A stretch of 64,000 nucleotides of DNA from positions 47,915-111,914 of the forward strand of contig SUXJ01000008.1 in assembly GCA_015061005.1 (NCBI GenBank). Direction: 5' to 3'. Below the pieces are notes generated by a model. It ran no database searches. It was not told the DNA's origin and saw nothing but the letters and a program-made list of their open reading frames with translations. Origin of the DNA: Bacteroidales bacterium. Its GTDB lineage: Bacteria; Bacteroidota; Bacteroidia; Bacteroidales; Muribaculaceae. A program made the position numbers and the translations under genes. How positions within the stretch are numbered: the first letter of the stretch is position 1; each line of letters begins with the position of its first letter. Of this stretch, positions 25,553 to 34,147 are shown piece by piece.

Positions 25553-26173
25553 ATGAGTGAGAAAAAAGTGTCGGTGATGTATGCCGAACCTTGTCATGCT
25601 GTTCATGCCGAGCATATCTGTAACCTTATATACGAATCTGCACTGCAGCGTGGTACCGGCATAGCTCGCCGCACTAACGATTATATAGCGCGCAAAATTA
25701 TAGGCGGCAAAGCAGTTGTTGCTCTCGATGGCGACAAATTGGTGGGCTTCAGCTATATAGAATGTTGGGGGCATGGCGATTTTGTTGCAACGTCCGGACT
25801 TATTGTCGATCCCGAATATCGCCATCTTGGACTCGCTGCTCGCATTAAGTCAAAAACATTTGATTTGGCTCGAGAGAGGTTCCCTTATGCCAAAATCTTC
25901 AGTATCACAACGTCTTTGCCCGTGATGAAGCTAAATTCTCGTATGGGATATAAACCGGTTACTTTTTCTGAGCTCACTGATGATGAGGAATTTTGGGCCG
26001 GTTGCCAGGGGTGTGTTAATTATGACATTCTTCAGAGAAATAATCGTAAGATGTGTCTTTGCTACGGGATGCTGTATGACCCCCAAAAACCGCTACCCAA
26101 GGATGGTGGCAGCTTTAATCCCTATTTGTTGCATTTAAAAAATAAAATAGCAAAAATATTTCACCTTAAATAA
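25553..26173 (+). CDS. GNAT acyltransferase, candidate N-acylglutamate synthase of the arginine operon
   Basis: A 206-residue GNAT-fold acyltransferase. The acetyl-CoA binding segment is visible as SGLIVDPEYRHLGLAARI (~83-101), followed by the usual strand and helix (FSITTSLPVMKLNSRMGY). It is the first gene of the operon, 1 bp before argG, in the position where the first step (acylation of glutamate) would be expected; no argJ or classical argA is present. I infer that it makes N-acetyl- or, given the succinyl-type carbamoyltransferase downstream, N-succinylglutamate. The region around 150-170 has several cysteines (GCQGCVNYD, MCLCYG), unusual for a GNAT and possibly metal binding. Confidence 0.75.
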   Translation: MSEKKVSVMYAEPCHAVHAEHICNLIYESALQRGTGIARRTNDYIARKIIGGKAVVALDGDKLVGFSYIECWGHGDFVATSGLIVDPEYRHLGLAARIKSKTFDLARERFPYAKIFSITTSLPVMKLNSRMGYKPVTFSELTDDEEFWAGCQGCVNYDILQRNNRKMCLCYGMLYDPQKPLPKDGGSFNPYLLHLKNKIAKIFHLK

Positions 26174-26174
26174 T

Positions 26175-27395
26175 ATGGAACAGAAAAAGAAAGTGTTGCT
26201 TGCATATAGCGGAGGACTCGATACTTCATTTGCCGTTAAATATTTATCTGAAGAACTCGGCTACGAAGTTCACACCGCAATTGCTAATACCGGTGGATTT
26301 ACTCCAGAACAACTTGCTGCAGTTGAAAAGCGTGCATATCAGTTGGGGGCCAAAAGCCATGCCACGTTGGATATAACTCAAGAATATTATGACAAGAGCA
26401 TCCGCTATATGGTCTATGGCAATGTGTTGCGCAATGGTACTTATCCCATTTCGGTAAGTTCCGAGCGCATGTTTCAAGCTCTTGGCATAATCCGATATGC
26501 CAAAGAGATTGGTGCAAACTGTGTGGCTCACGGCTCTACCGGTGCGGGTAATGATCAAGTACGCTTTGATTTGACGTTCCAAATTCTTGCTCCCGATGTA
26601 GAGATTATCACTCCCACGCGTGATCTCACTCTCACCCGTGAGTACGAAATAAATTATCTCAAGGAGCATGGCTTTGAAGCTGACTTTAAAAAGATGGAGT
26701 ATTCCATAAATCAAGGTTTGTGGGGAACAAGTATTGGCGGTAAAGAAACACTTCGTTCCGAACAAACCCTGCCGGATTCTGCTTATCCCTCGCAAGTAAC
26801 CGCACAAGGCCCGGAAACTCTAAAAATTACCTTTGAAAAGGGCGAAGTTTGTGCAGTTAATGGCAAGGCATTTATCAACAAGGTTGACGCCATACGCGAA
26901 ATTGAAGCCATCGCATCGAAATATGGAATCGGTCGTGATATGCATATCGGAGACACTATTATCGGCATTAAAGGGCGTGTTGGTTTTGAGGCGGCTGCAC
27001 CTATCTTGATTATTGCAGCACATAAAATGCTCGAAAAACATACTCTGACAAAATGGCAACAATATTGGAAGGACCAAATCGGCACATGGTACGGCATGTT
27101 CCTGCATGAGGCTCAATATCTCGAACCCGTAATGCGTGATATGGAGGCCTTCCTTGAAAGTTCACAGGCAAACGTGACCGGTACGGTGGAAATTACCCTG
27201 CGACCACTTGGTTATACGTTGGTTGGAGTAGATTCTCCGTTTGATTTAATGAAAACTGATTTCGGCGAATATGGTGAAGTCAATAAGGCATGGACTGCTG
27301 ACGATGTGAAGGGCTTTACCAAGATTCTTGGAAATCAAATGAAGATTTTTTATAACGTGCAGAAACGCAACGGTATAGATTCTTATAGCGAATGA
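26175..27395 (+). CDS. argG: Argininosuccinate synthase
   Basis: A 406-residue ATP-dependent ligase joining citrulline and aspartate to argininosuccinate. The PP-loop is LLAYSGGLDTSFAVKYL at residues 8-24. Other marks are the substrate-binding GSTGAGNDQVRFDLTF (~117-132) and SINQGLWG (~178). The length is normal. It overlaps argC by 4 bp (ATGA at 27392-27395). In the acyl-citrulline route this acts after the deacylase ArgE'. Confidence 0.96.
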   Translation: MEQKKKVLLAYSGGLDTSFAVKYLSEELGYEVHTAIANTGGFTPEQLAAVEKRAYQLGAKSHATLDITQEYYDKSIRYMVYGNVLRNGTYPISVSSERMFQALGIIRYAKEIGANCVAHGSTGAGNDQVRFDLTFQILAPDVEIITPTRDLTLTREYEINYLKEHGFEADFKKMEYSINQGLWGTSIGGKETLRSEQTLPDSAYPSQVTAQGPETLKITFEKGEVCAVNGKAFINKVDAIREIEAIASKYGIGRDMHIGDTIIGIKGRVGFEAAAPILIIAAHKMLEKHTLTKWQQYWKDQIGTWYGMFLHEAQYLEPVMRDMEAFLESSQANVTGTVEITLRPLGYTLVGVDSPFDLMKTDFGEYGEVNKAWTADDVKGFTKILGNQMKIFYNVQKRNGIDSYSE

Positions 27396-28348
27396 AGATT
27401 GGAATAATCGGAGGTGCCGGCTATACTGCCGGAGAGCTATTGCGTTTGCTGATCAATCATCCGCAAGCAGAAATAGTTTTTATAAACTCAGTAAGCAATG
27501 CGGGAAACCGAGTTGGCTCGGTCCATTGCGGATTGGAGGATGTTGATATGGTCTTCACCGATCAACTACCGCTTGATTTGATTGATTTGCTTTTTATTTG
27601 TTCGGCACATGGTGAGAGTTCAAAGTTTTTGGAATCTCACGATATCCCGGCATCTCTCCGCATCATTGACCTCGCTCAAGATTTTAGAGATGAACATGGC
27701 GGTTTCATCTATGGACTTCCCGAACTTCAGCGCCCGCAAATTATGGGCGCAGCAAGGGTGGCGAATCCCGGATGTTTTGCTACCGCTATTCAGCTCTCAT
27801 TGCTCCCGGCTGCTGCGCAAGGGATTTTGCCTAACGCTGTCAGCGTAACCGGCATAACCGGTTCAACCGGCGCCGGAGTCAAGCCGGCTGCTACAACTCA
27901 CTTTAGTTGGCGAACTGATAATCTTTCAGTCTATAAAGCATTCGAACATCAGCATCTTGACGAAATCCGCAGGTCAATTGCCAAGTTGCAACCGGGATTT
28001 GCCGGAGAATTAAACTTTGTTCCGGTCCGTGGAGATTTTGCACGAGGCATTTTTGTTATTACGTATTTTAATTGCGATAAGTCGCAGGAGGAAATGCAGC
28101 GTATATATGAAGATTATTATGCTGAGCATCCTTTTGCTTCCGTGAGCACAAAACCCATTGATTTGAAGCAAGCTGTTAACACTAATCGTGCGCGAATCTC
28201 ACTTGAGAAACACGGCAACAAACTGATGGTGCTTGTGGCGATTGATAACCTGCTGAAAGGAGCTTCGGGTCAGGCTGTTCAAAATATGAATCTGATGTTT
28301 GGGCTCAATGAGCAAACCGGTTTGAAACTTAAACCTTCTGTATTCTAA
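27392..28348 (+). CDS. argC: N-acyl-gamma-glutamyl-phosphate reductase
   Basis: A 318-residue NADP-dependent reductase that makes N-acyl-glutamate semialdehyde from the acyl-phosphate. The Rossmann start is KIGIIGGAGYTAGELLRLL. The catalytic cysteine is in VANPGCFATAIQL (~128), followed by GSTGAGVKP. The histidine-containing stretch VPVRGDFARGIF fits the family. It overlaps argG by 4 bp and argD by 1 bp (TAATG). Confidence 0.95.
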   Translation: MKIGIIGGAGYTAGELLRLLINHPQAEIVFINSVSNAGNRVGSVHCGLEDVDMVFTDQLPLDLIDLLFICSAHGESSKFLESHDIPASLRIIDLAQDFRDEHGGFIYGLPELQRPQIMGAARVANPGCFATAIQLSLLPAAAQGILPNAVSVTGITGSTGAGVKPAATTHFSWRTDNLSVYKAFEHQHLDEIRRSIAKLQPGFAGELNFVPVRGDFARGIFVITYFNCDKSQEEMQRIYEDYYAEHPFASVSTKPIDLKQAVNTNRARISLEKHGNKLMVLVAIDNLLKGASGQAVQNMNLMFGLNEQTGLKLKPSVF

Positions 28349-29475
28349 TGAAAACATTTCCCGTTTATTCGCTTTACGATATTGAGCCTATCAGGGGGTT
28401 GGGCAGCTATGTTTATACCGATGACGGAACTGAATATCTTGACCTTTATGGTGGTCATGCCGTAATCTCTATCGGTCATGCTCATCCGACTTATGTCAAG
28501 GCAATTGCCGAGCAAGTGTCGCGCCTCGGTTTTTACTCCAATTCTGTGCAGAATACACTGCAAGAGCGTCTTGCCCATAGAATCGGTGTGGTTTCCGGCT
28601 TGGAAGAGTATTCGGCATTTTTTGTGAACTCCGGTGCGGAAGCAAATGAAAATGCTTTTAAGCTTGCATCTTTCCATACAGGTCGCCGTCGACTCCTTGC
28701 CATGAGTCGGGCTTTCCACGGGCGTACTTCGGGCGCAGTTGCCGCTACTGATAATCCTGCCATACGCTCACCGTTCAATGAAACGGATAATGTGGATTTT
28801 ACTCCGTTAAATGATATTGCAGCTATGCAAGATGCTTTGTCGTCAGGTCAATATGCTGCGGTTATTATTGAGGGAATACAAGGCGTTAGTGGCATTCATG
28901 AACCTACAGCAGAGTTTATGCTTGCGTTGCAACGCTCGGCTCGTGAAAATGGGACCGTTATCATCTCAGATGAAATTCAAAGCGGTTATGGACGCTCCGG
29001 GCGTTTCTTTGCATTTCAGCATGTTGAAGGGTTTTGCCCCGATATTATCACGTGTGCAAAAGGTATTGCGAATGGTTTCCCGATGGGTGCCGTTCTGATT
29101 TCTCCGATGTTTACTCCGGTGAAATCAATGTTGGGCACCACATTTGGAGGTAATCATCTCGCTTGTGCAGCAGCATTGGCTGTGCTTGATGTTATTGAAA
29201 CGGAGAATCTGATTGCTAATGCAGCCGAAGTTGGTGACTATTTGCTGCAAGAATTACGTGCAATACCCGGTCTGAAGGAGGTTAGAGGCAAAGGGCTGAT
29301 GATTGGTATAGAGATTGACGGTGATGCATCGGTATTGCGTCGTGAGTTACTTTTTAACCATCATATATTTACGGGAGGAGCAGGGAAGAATGTTGTGCGC
29401 TTGTTGCCGGCACTTGGACTGACAAAGGCGCAGGCCGATTGTTTCCTTAACGAATTTAAAAACTGTATTAAATGA
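28348..29475 (+). CDS. argD: N-acyl-ornithine aminotransferase
   Basis: A 375-residue class III PLP aminotransferase converting N-acyl-glutamate semialdehyde to N-acyl-ornithine. The PLP-binding pattern is seen: SGAEANENAFKLA (~96), IISDEIQSGYGRSG (~205-218) and the lysine in CAKGIANGFPMGAVL (~235). GTTFGGNHLACA is also typical. Acetyl against succinyl preference cannot be read directly; the operon context suggests the succinyl form. It overlaps the next gene by 4 bp. Confidence 0.94.
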   Translation: MKTFPVYSLYDIEPIRGLGSYVYTDDGTEYLDLYGGHAVISIGHAHPTYVKAIAEQVSRLGFYSNSVQNTLQERLAHRIGVVSGLEEYSAFFVNSGAEANENAFKLASFHTGRRRLLAMSRAFHGRTSGAVAATDNPAIRSPFNETDNVDFTPLNDIAAMQDALSSGQYAAVIIEGIQGVSGIHEPTAEFMLALQRSARENGTVIISDEIQSGYGRSGRFFAFQHVEGFCPDIITCAKGIANGFPMGAVLISPMFTPVKSMLGTTFGGNHLACAAALAVLDVIETENLIANAAEVGDYLLQELRAIPGLKEVRGKGLMIGIEIDGDASVLRRELLFNHHIFTGGAGKNVVRLLPALGLTKAQADCFLNEFKNCIK

Positions 29476-30425
29476 AACAATTCATTTCGGTAGCCGATAT
29501 TGGATCGCTTGATAAGGCTATAGCAGAAGCTAAAGAAATAAAAAATAATCGTTTTGCGTTTACCGAATTGGGTAGAAACAAAACTTTGTTGATGTTGTTC
29601 TTCAATTCATCGTTACGCACTCGGTTGAGTACCCAGAAAGCAGCAATGAACCTCGGCATGAACGTTATGGTTCTTGACGTTAATCAAGGTGCATGGAAGC
29701 TTGAAACAGAACGCGGCGTCATTATGGATGGTGACAAGGCCGAGCATTTGCTTGAAGCTATTCCGGTTATGGGTTCGTATGCCGATGTGATTGGCGTGCG
29801 TTCATTCGCCGGTCTCAGAGATAGAGATGAAGATTATCAAGAGAGGGTTTTGCGGCAATTTATTGAATTGTCCGGGCGTCCGGTTTTTTCAATGGAAGCA
29901 GCAACTCGCCATCCTTTGCAAAGTTTTGCCGATTTAATCACGATTGAGGAATATAAGGAAACCAAGCGACCGAAAGTTGTAATGACATGGGCTCCTCATC
30001 CTAAGGCACTGCCACAGGCTGTTCCCAACTCCTTTGCCGAATGGATGAACGCCGCAGACTATGATTTCGTCATAGCTAATCCGGAAGGATATGATCTTGC
30101 ACCTGAGTTCATTGGGGGAGCTCGAGTTGAGCATGATCAGCGAAAGGCACTCGAAGGAGCAGATTTTGTGTATGCCAAGAATTGGAGTGCGTATAATGCT
30201 CCGAACTATGGCAAAGTTTTACGGACAGATAGAGATTGGACCATTGATGCCGAAAAAATGGCTTTGACCAACAATGCTTATTTTATGCATTGTCTGCCGG
30301 TTCGACGCAATATGATTGTTACTGACGAAGTGATAGAATCTCCCCGTTCTTTGGTAATTCAAGAGGCTGCCAACCGAGAAATCTCAGCCCAAACGGTACT
30401 GAAAAGACTTTTGGAAAGTCTATGA
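29472..30425 (+). CDS. argF': N-succinylornithine carbamoyltransferase-type enzyme
   Basis: A 317-residue transcarbamylase. The carbamoyl-phosphate motif is SSLRTRLSTQ (~46-55, the STRTR equivalent). HCLPVRR near 275-281 and WAPHPKALPQAVPNSFAEW match the Bacteroides fragilis succinylornithine carbamoyltransferase closely as I remember it, including the same length and numbering. Residue 90, which in that enzyme is proline and is described as decisive for succinyl over acetyl substrate, is alanine here (GDKAEH). The product would be N-succinylcitrulline, then deacylated by ArgE'. 4-bp overlaps on both sides. Confidence 0.9.
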   Translation: MKQFISVADIGSLDKAIAEAKEIKNNRFAFTELGRNKTLLMLFFNSSLRTRLSTQKAAMNLGMNVMVLDVNQGAWKLETERGVIMDGDKAEHLLEAIPVMGSYADVIGVRSFAGLRDRDEDYQERVLRQFIELSGRPVFSMEAATRHPLQSFADLITIEEYKETKRPKVVMTWAPHPKALPQAVPNSFAEWMNAADYDFVIANPEGYDLAPEFIGGARVEHDQRKALEGADFVYAKNWSAYNAPNYGKVLRTDRDWTIDAEKMALTNNAYFMHCLPVRRNMIVTDEVIESPRSLVIQEAANREISAQTVLKRLLESL

Positions 30426-31195
30426 TTAACGTCGTTAAAATCGGAGGCAATGTCATCGATAACCCCGCTGCACTTGCTGCGTTTCTCGATGATTTTGCCG
30501 CGATGCCATCGCCTAAGATTTTGGTTCATGGCGGCGGGAAGGAGGCTACTCGTCTTTGTTCGCGTTTAGGCATTCAAACAACAATGATTGACGGTCGGCG
30601 CGTAACCGATAGTGACACTTTGGAGGTCGTTACAATGGTCTATGCCGGGCTTATAAATAAGCGTATTGTTGCTCTTCTACAAGCGAGAGGAGTGAATGCT
30701 CTTGGGCTTTGTGGAGCCGATGCGAATTTGATTCCGGCGAAACGTCGCAATCCCGAACCGATAGATTATGGCTTTGTTGGAGACATAGATGTCGCTAATT
30801 CTTCGGCTCTTTCGGCGTTTTTGGATGCAGGATTGACTCCGGTGGTCTGTGCCATAACGCGCAGCGCGAATCCTACGGAAGGTTTGTTGTTGAATTCAAA
30901 TGCTGATTCAGTTGCATGTGCAGTGGCATCTGCAGCTGCTGTAATCGGTCCCACTGTGATGCATTATTGTTTTGAAATGCCCGGTGTAATGACGGATATT
31001 AATGACGTGACTTCGGTCATTCCGGAAATTACTGCTGAAAAGTTTGTCGAACTTAAAAATTCAGGAGTTGTTCACAGTGGTATGATTCCAAAGATAACAG
31101 GAGCCCTGAAGGCTTGTCGTGCCGGCGTTCAAGCTGTTATTATAAAATCATCAGTCGCTCTGAACACTGACGGTGGTACAATAGTAAAACTATGA
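30422..31195 (+). CDS. argB: N-acylglutamate kinase
   Basis: A 257-residue amino-acid kinase that phosphorylates the gamma-carboxyl of N-acylglutamate. Visible are VVKIGGNVIDN at the start, LVHGGGKEATRL (~38-50, acyl-glutamate and phosphate binding), and NSNADSVACAVA (~160). GMIPKITGALKAC near 220 is the ATP-side lysine region. It lacks the ~30-residue N-terminal helix of arginine-inhibited hexameric kinases, so feedback by arginine may be absent; this is inference. Overlaps of 4 bp on both sides. Confidence 0.94.
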   Translation: MINVVKIGGNVIDNPAALAAFLDDFAAMPSPKILVHGGGKEATRLCSRLGIQTTMIDGRRVTDSDTLEVVTMVYAGLINKRIVALLQARGVNALGLCGADANLIPAKRRNPEPIDYGFVGDIDVANSSALSAFLDAGLTPVVCAITRSANPTEGLLLNSNADSVACAVASAAAVIGPTVMHYCFEMPGVMTDINDVTSVIPEITAEKFVELKNSGVVHSGMIPKITGALKACRAGVQAVIIKSSVALNTDGGTIVKL

Positions 31196-32265
31196 TTGAC
31201 AGAGCCGTCGGATTGTTGAAGTGCCTGATTGCGACTCCTTCCTTCTCGCGGGAAGAAGCCGCTACGGCAGATTTGCTGGAGACGTTTCTTTATGAAAACG
31301 GAGTGCAGCCCATGAGATTTCTCAATAACGTGTGGGCCACTTCTTTAAATTATGATTCATCTAAGCCAACGTTGATGCTTAATTCGCACCATGATACGGT
31401 TAAACCATCAACGGCCTATACACGTAACCCGTTTGATGCGTCAGATGATGGGGCGGCAGTTTTTGGTTTGGGCAGCAACGATGCGGGAGCATCGCTCGTG
31501 GCTCTTACTGAAGTTTTTCTACATTATCTCAATGCTGATTTGCCGTTTAATTTAATGCTTGCATTGACTGCAGAAGAGGAGGTTACCGGCGAGAATGGTA
31601 TGAGAGCCTTTATAGAGATGTTAGAGGCGAACAATATGATGCCGAGTTGGGCCATTATTGGAGAGCCGACGGGAATGAATGCTGCAATCGGTGAGCGTGG
31701 TCTTGTGGTACTCGATTGTGTGGCAAAAGCCCGTGGCGGTCATGCGGCTCGATCGGAAGGAGAGAATGCATTATATAAGGCATTAGACGATATTCAAATA
31801 TTGCGCTCTTTGCGATTTCCGACCGAATCAATGGTTTTGGGTCCGATTAAGGTTACTGTGACTCAGATTGAAGCCGGACGTCAACATAATGTTTTGCCAG
31901 AGGAGTGCAAGTTTGTCGTAGACATACGTACTACTGATGCATTGACCAATGAGGCAACTGTTGATTATATACGCTCTCAAATTAAGTCAGAGGTTAAGCC
32001 GAGATCCACTCGAATTCGAGCATCGGTTATCAATGAGATGCATCCGCTGGTTAGAGCGGCTGTTGCTGCCGGAGCAGAGACCTTTGTTTCTCCCACTACG
32101 TCCGATCAGTCCGTATTGCCTATGATAGATACGCTTAAGATTGGGGTGGGGCGTTCGGAGCGCTCACATACTGCCGATGAGTTCGTTTTGATTTCAGAAA
32201 TAGAAGATGGTATTTCGCGTTACATACAGATAATAAATAACTTTGCGCATGAAATTATGGAATAA
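31192..32265 (+). CDS. argE': M20-family N-acylcitrulline (acylornithine) deacylase
   Basis: A 357-residue zinc-dependent amidohydrolase. Metal and catalytic motifs: LNSHHDTVKP (His and Asp, ~66-75), TAEEEVTGENG (general base Glu, ~125) and GEPTG (~160). In organisms with an acyl-ornithine carbamoyltransferase, the substrate is acyl-citrulline, giving free citrulline for ArgG. The last zinc His is likely in RSERSHTADEFV near the C-terminus. It overlaps argB by 4 bp and argH by 17 bp. The symbol follows the Xanthomonas-type route by analogy. Confidence 0.88.
   Translation: MIDRAVGLLKCLIATPSFSREEAATADLLETFLYENGVQPMRFLNNVWATSLNYDSSKPTLMLNSHHDTVKPSTAYTRNPFDASDDGAAVFGLGSNDAGASLVALTEVFLHYLNADLPFNLMLALTAEEEVTGENGMRAFIEMLEANNMMPSWAIIGEPTGMNAAIGERGLVVLDCVAKARGGHAARSEGENALYKALDDIQILRSLRFPTESMVLGPIKVTVTQIEAGRQHNVLPEECKFVVDIRTTDALTNEATVDYIRSQIKSEVKPRSTRIRASVINEMHPLVRAAVAAGAETFVSPTTSDQSVLPMIDTLKIGVGRSERSHTADEFVLISEIEDGISRYIQIINNFAHEIME
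32214..32245 (+). promoter_or_regulatory. Possible internal promoter before argH
   Basis: TTCG at 32214-32217 (one mismatch), a 20-bp spacer, TAACTTTG at 32238-32245, inside the end of argE'. The argH ATG follows after 3 bp, so any transcript would be leaderless. Confidence 0.4.
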
Positions 32266-33586
32266 GGGGTATGAACCCGATAAATTGATAGAAGAATTTA
32301 CCGTTGGTCAAGATAGAGAACTTGATTTGCGTTTGGCACGTTATGACGCTGAAGGCTCTATGGCTCATATTCGTATGTTGGCTACCATCGGCTTGATTAC
32401 TGATGAAGAATTGCCGGTTTTGCTTAAGGAGTTAGAGGAAATTCGTCAAATGGCTATTCGTGGGGAATTCGTGATTGAAGACGGAATTGAAGATGTTCAT
32501 TCTCAGGTGGAGGTGATGCTGACACGCAAACTCGGAGATATGGGCAAGAAAATTCATTCAGGGCGTTCGCGAAATGATCAGGTCCTTGTTGATTTGAAGT
32601 TACTCATGCGCGACGAATTGCGAAGTATTGCAGAGGCAGTGGTGCGTCTGTTTGACAGATTGCAATCTCTGAGCGAGGAGCATAAAGCCGTTTTGATGCC
32701 GGGATATACCCATAATCAAATAGCTATGCCTTCTTCGTTCGGTTTGTGGTTTGGTGCGTATGCCGAGAGCTTGATTGACGACATGGAAATGCTTGTAGCT
32801 GCCTATCGTATAGCGGATCAAAATCCTTTGGGCTCAGCTGCCGGTTATGGTTCATCTTTCCCGTTAAATCGGGAAATGACTACCGAATTGCTTGGGTTCA
32901 GAACTTTACATTATAATGTCGTTGCTGCTCAGATGAGTCGAGGAAAAACCGAGAAGGCTGTATCCACGGCAATTGCTGCTGTCGCAGCCACGCTTGGTAG
33001 ATTCTCAATGGATATTTGCCAATTCATGTGTCAAAACTTCGGATTTATAAAATTTCCCGATGAATTTACTACAGGTTCGAGCATTATGCCTCATAAGAAA
33101 AACCCTGATGTTTTCGAAATAATGCGAGGGAAGTGCAATCGTTTGCAAGCCGTGCCTAATGAGCTTGCTTTGCTCACTGCCAATCTCCCGTTGGGCTACA
33201 ATCGAGACTTGCAGTTAATGAAAGACATTATCTTCCCGGCGATGACCGAAATAGTTGGTTGTTTGAATATGGCAGATTTCATGTTGGGGCATATTCAAGT
33301 TAATCGCAATATTCTCGATGACCCGAAATATGACTATCTGTTCACTGTTGAGGACGTTAATCGGTTGGCTTTTTCCGGAGTCCCCTTCCGCGAAGCGTAT
33401 AAAAAAATTGGGTTTCAGGTTCAAAATGGAACGTATCAGCCTACGCGCACGGTGGATCACTCCCACGTTGGTTCAATAGGAAATTTGGCCAATTCCTTGA
33501 TTCGCAAGAAGATGATGGCGACTGCAGTTCAGATTGGCATAAATGTTGAAAAAAACTTTGCAAAAAAATCCGAAAACTGCTTGTAA
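32249..33586 (+). CDS. argH: Argininosuccinate lyase
   Basis: A 445-residue member of the fumarase/aspartase superfamily that splits argininosuccinate into arginine and fumarate, the final step. The signature GSSIMPHKKNPD (~280-291) and HSGRSRNDQV (~107) are present. The ATG at 32249 gives the conserved start MKLWNKGY; an in-frame TTG two codons earlier is less likely. It overlaps argE' by 17 bp. A TAACTTTG box lies 3 bp before the ATG (32238-32245), hinting at an extra internal promoter. Confidence 0.95.
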   Translation: MKLWNKGYEPDKLIEEFTVGQDRELDLRLARYDAEGSMAHIRMLATIGLITDEELPVLLKELEEIRQMAIRGEFVIEDGIEDVHSQVEVMLTRKLGDMGKKIHSGRSRNDQVLVDLKLLMRDELRSIAEAVVRLFDRLQSLSEEHKAVLMPGYTHNQIAMPSSFGLWFGAYAESLIDDMEMLVAAYRIADQNPLGSAAGYGSSFPLNREMTTELLGFRTLHYNVVAAQMSRGKTEKAVSTAIAAVAATLGRFSMDICQFMCQNFGFIKFPDEFTTGSSIMPHKKNPDVFEIMRGKCNRLQAVPNELALLTANLPLGYNRDLQLMKDIIFPAMTEIVGCLNMADFMLGHIQVNRNILDDPKYDYLFTVEDVNRLAFSGVPFREAYKKIGFQVQNGTYQPTRTVDHSHVGSIGNLANSLIRKKMMATAVQIGINVEKNFAKKSENCL

Positions 33587-33610
33587 TTTCAGAAAAAGTC
33601 CGTAACTTTG
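33580..33610 (+). promoter_or_regulatory. Promoter of the tRNA cluster
   Basis: CTTG at 33580-33583, a 19-bp spacer, TAACTTTG at 33603-33610. The first tRNA starts at 33630. The -33 box overlaps the argH stop codon. Confidence 0.65.
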
Positions 33611-33629
33611 CAGCGCAATTCAGCGAACC

Positions 33630-33704
33630 GGGCGTTTAGCTCAGCTGGTTCAGAGCATCTGCCTTACAAGCAGAGGGTCGGCGGTTCGAATCCGTCAACG
33701 CCCA
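33630..33704 (+). tRNA. tRNA-Val (TAC), copy 1
   Basis: A complete cloverleaf: acceptor GGGCGTT with AACGCCC, D-loop with AGCTCAGCTGGTTC, anticodon loop CTTACAA (TAC), and the T-loop GGTTCGAATCC. CCA appears to be encoded directly after (33705-33707). It is identical to copy 2. Confidence 0.95.
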
Positions 33705-33743
33705 CCACCCAAAACACTGAATTGTGCTTCTCAAGCGAGAGAA

Positions 33744-33818
33744 GGGCGTTTAGCTCAGCTGGTTCAGAGCATCTGCCTTACAAGCAGAGGGTCGGCGGTT
33801 CGAATCCGTCAACGCCCA
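33744..33818 (+). tRNA. tRNA-Val (TAC), copy 2
   Basis: The mature part is identical in sequence to copy 1, 39 bp downstream of it; anticodon TAC. No CCA is encoded after the discriminator A. Confidence 0.95.
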
Positions 33819-33842
33819 CTTCTTTTTGAATTTCCCTAATAA

Positions 33843-33917
33843 GGGCGCTTAGCTCAGCTGGTTCAGAGCATCTGCCTTACAAGCAGAGGGTCGGGGGTTC
33901 GAATCCCTCAGCGCCCA
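33843..33917 (+). tRNA. tRNA-Val (TAC), copy 3
   Basis: Same fold and anticodon as copies 1 and 2, but with paired changes: acceptor GGGCGCT/AGCGCCC instead of GGGCGTT/AACGCCC, and a changed T-stem pair. The compensation shows that it is a maintained gene. Confidence 0.95.
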
Positions 33918-33931
33918 CTTTTACAAAAGAG

Positions 33932-33966
33932 ACCACCAAATCGAACATCGAAGTGGTGGTTTTTTC
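33932..33966 (+). terminator. Terminator after the tRNA-Val genes
   Basis: ACCACC (33932-33937) pairs with GGTGGT (33955-33960), with inner TCGA/TCGA, followed by six Ts. Confidence 0.85.
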
Positions 33967-33981
33967 TAAAATGACCATATT

Positions 33982-34068
33982 GGAAAGATGCCGGAGTGGT
34001 CGATCGGGACGGTCTCGAAAACCGTTGTACCCTTACGGGTACCCAGGGTTCGAATCCCTGTCTTTCCG
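33982..34068 (+). tRNA. tRNA-Ser (CGA)
   Basis: 87 nt with acceptor GGAAAGA/TCTTTCC, a long variable arm (GTACCC/GGGTAC), anticodon loop CTCGAAA (CGA) and T-loop GGTTCGAATCC. It lies after the tRNA-Val terminator, so it may be separately transcribed. Confidence 0.93.
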
Positions 34069-34071
34069 CTC

Positions 34072-34100
34072 AAGCGACTTGTCCCTTTAAGTCGCTTTTG
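34072..34100 (+). terminator. Terminator after tRNA-Ser
   Basis: A 9-bp perfect stem, AAGCGACTT (34072-34080) with AAGTCGCTT (34089-34097), then TTG. Confidence 0.75.
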
Positions 34101-34147
34101 TTGTTTATGGAGGTAAAACATTAGTTCACATTTTAAATATTGTGTTT

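Noticed and set aside
33608..33829. A 73-codon repeated frame over the tRNA-Val genes
   Set aside because: It is the translation of two identical tRNA genes.
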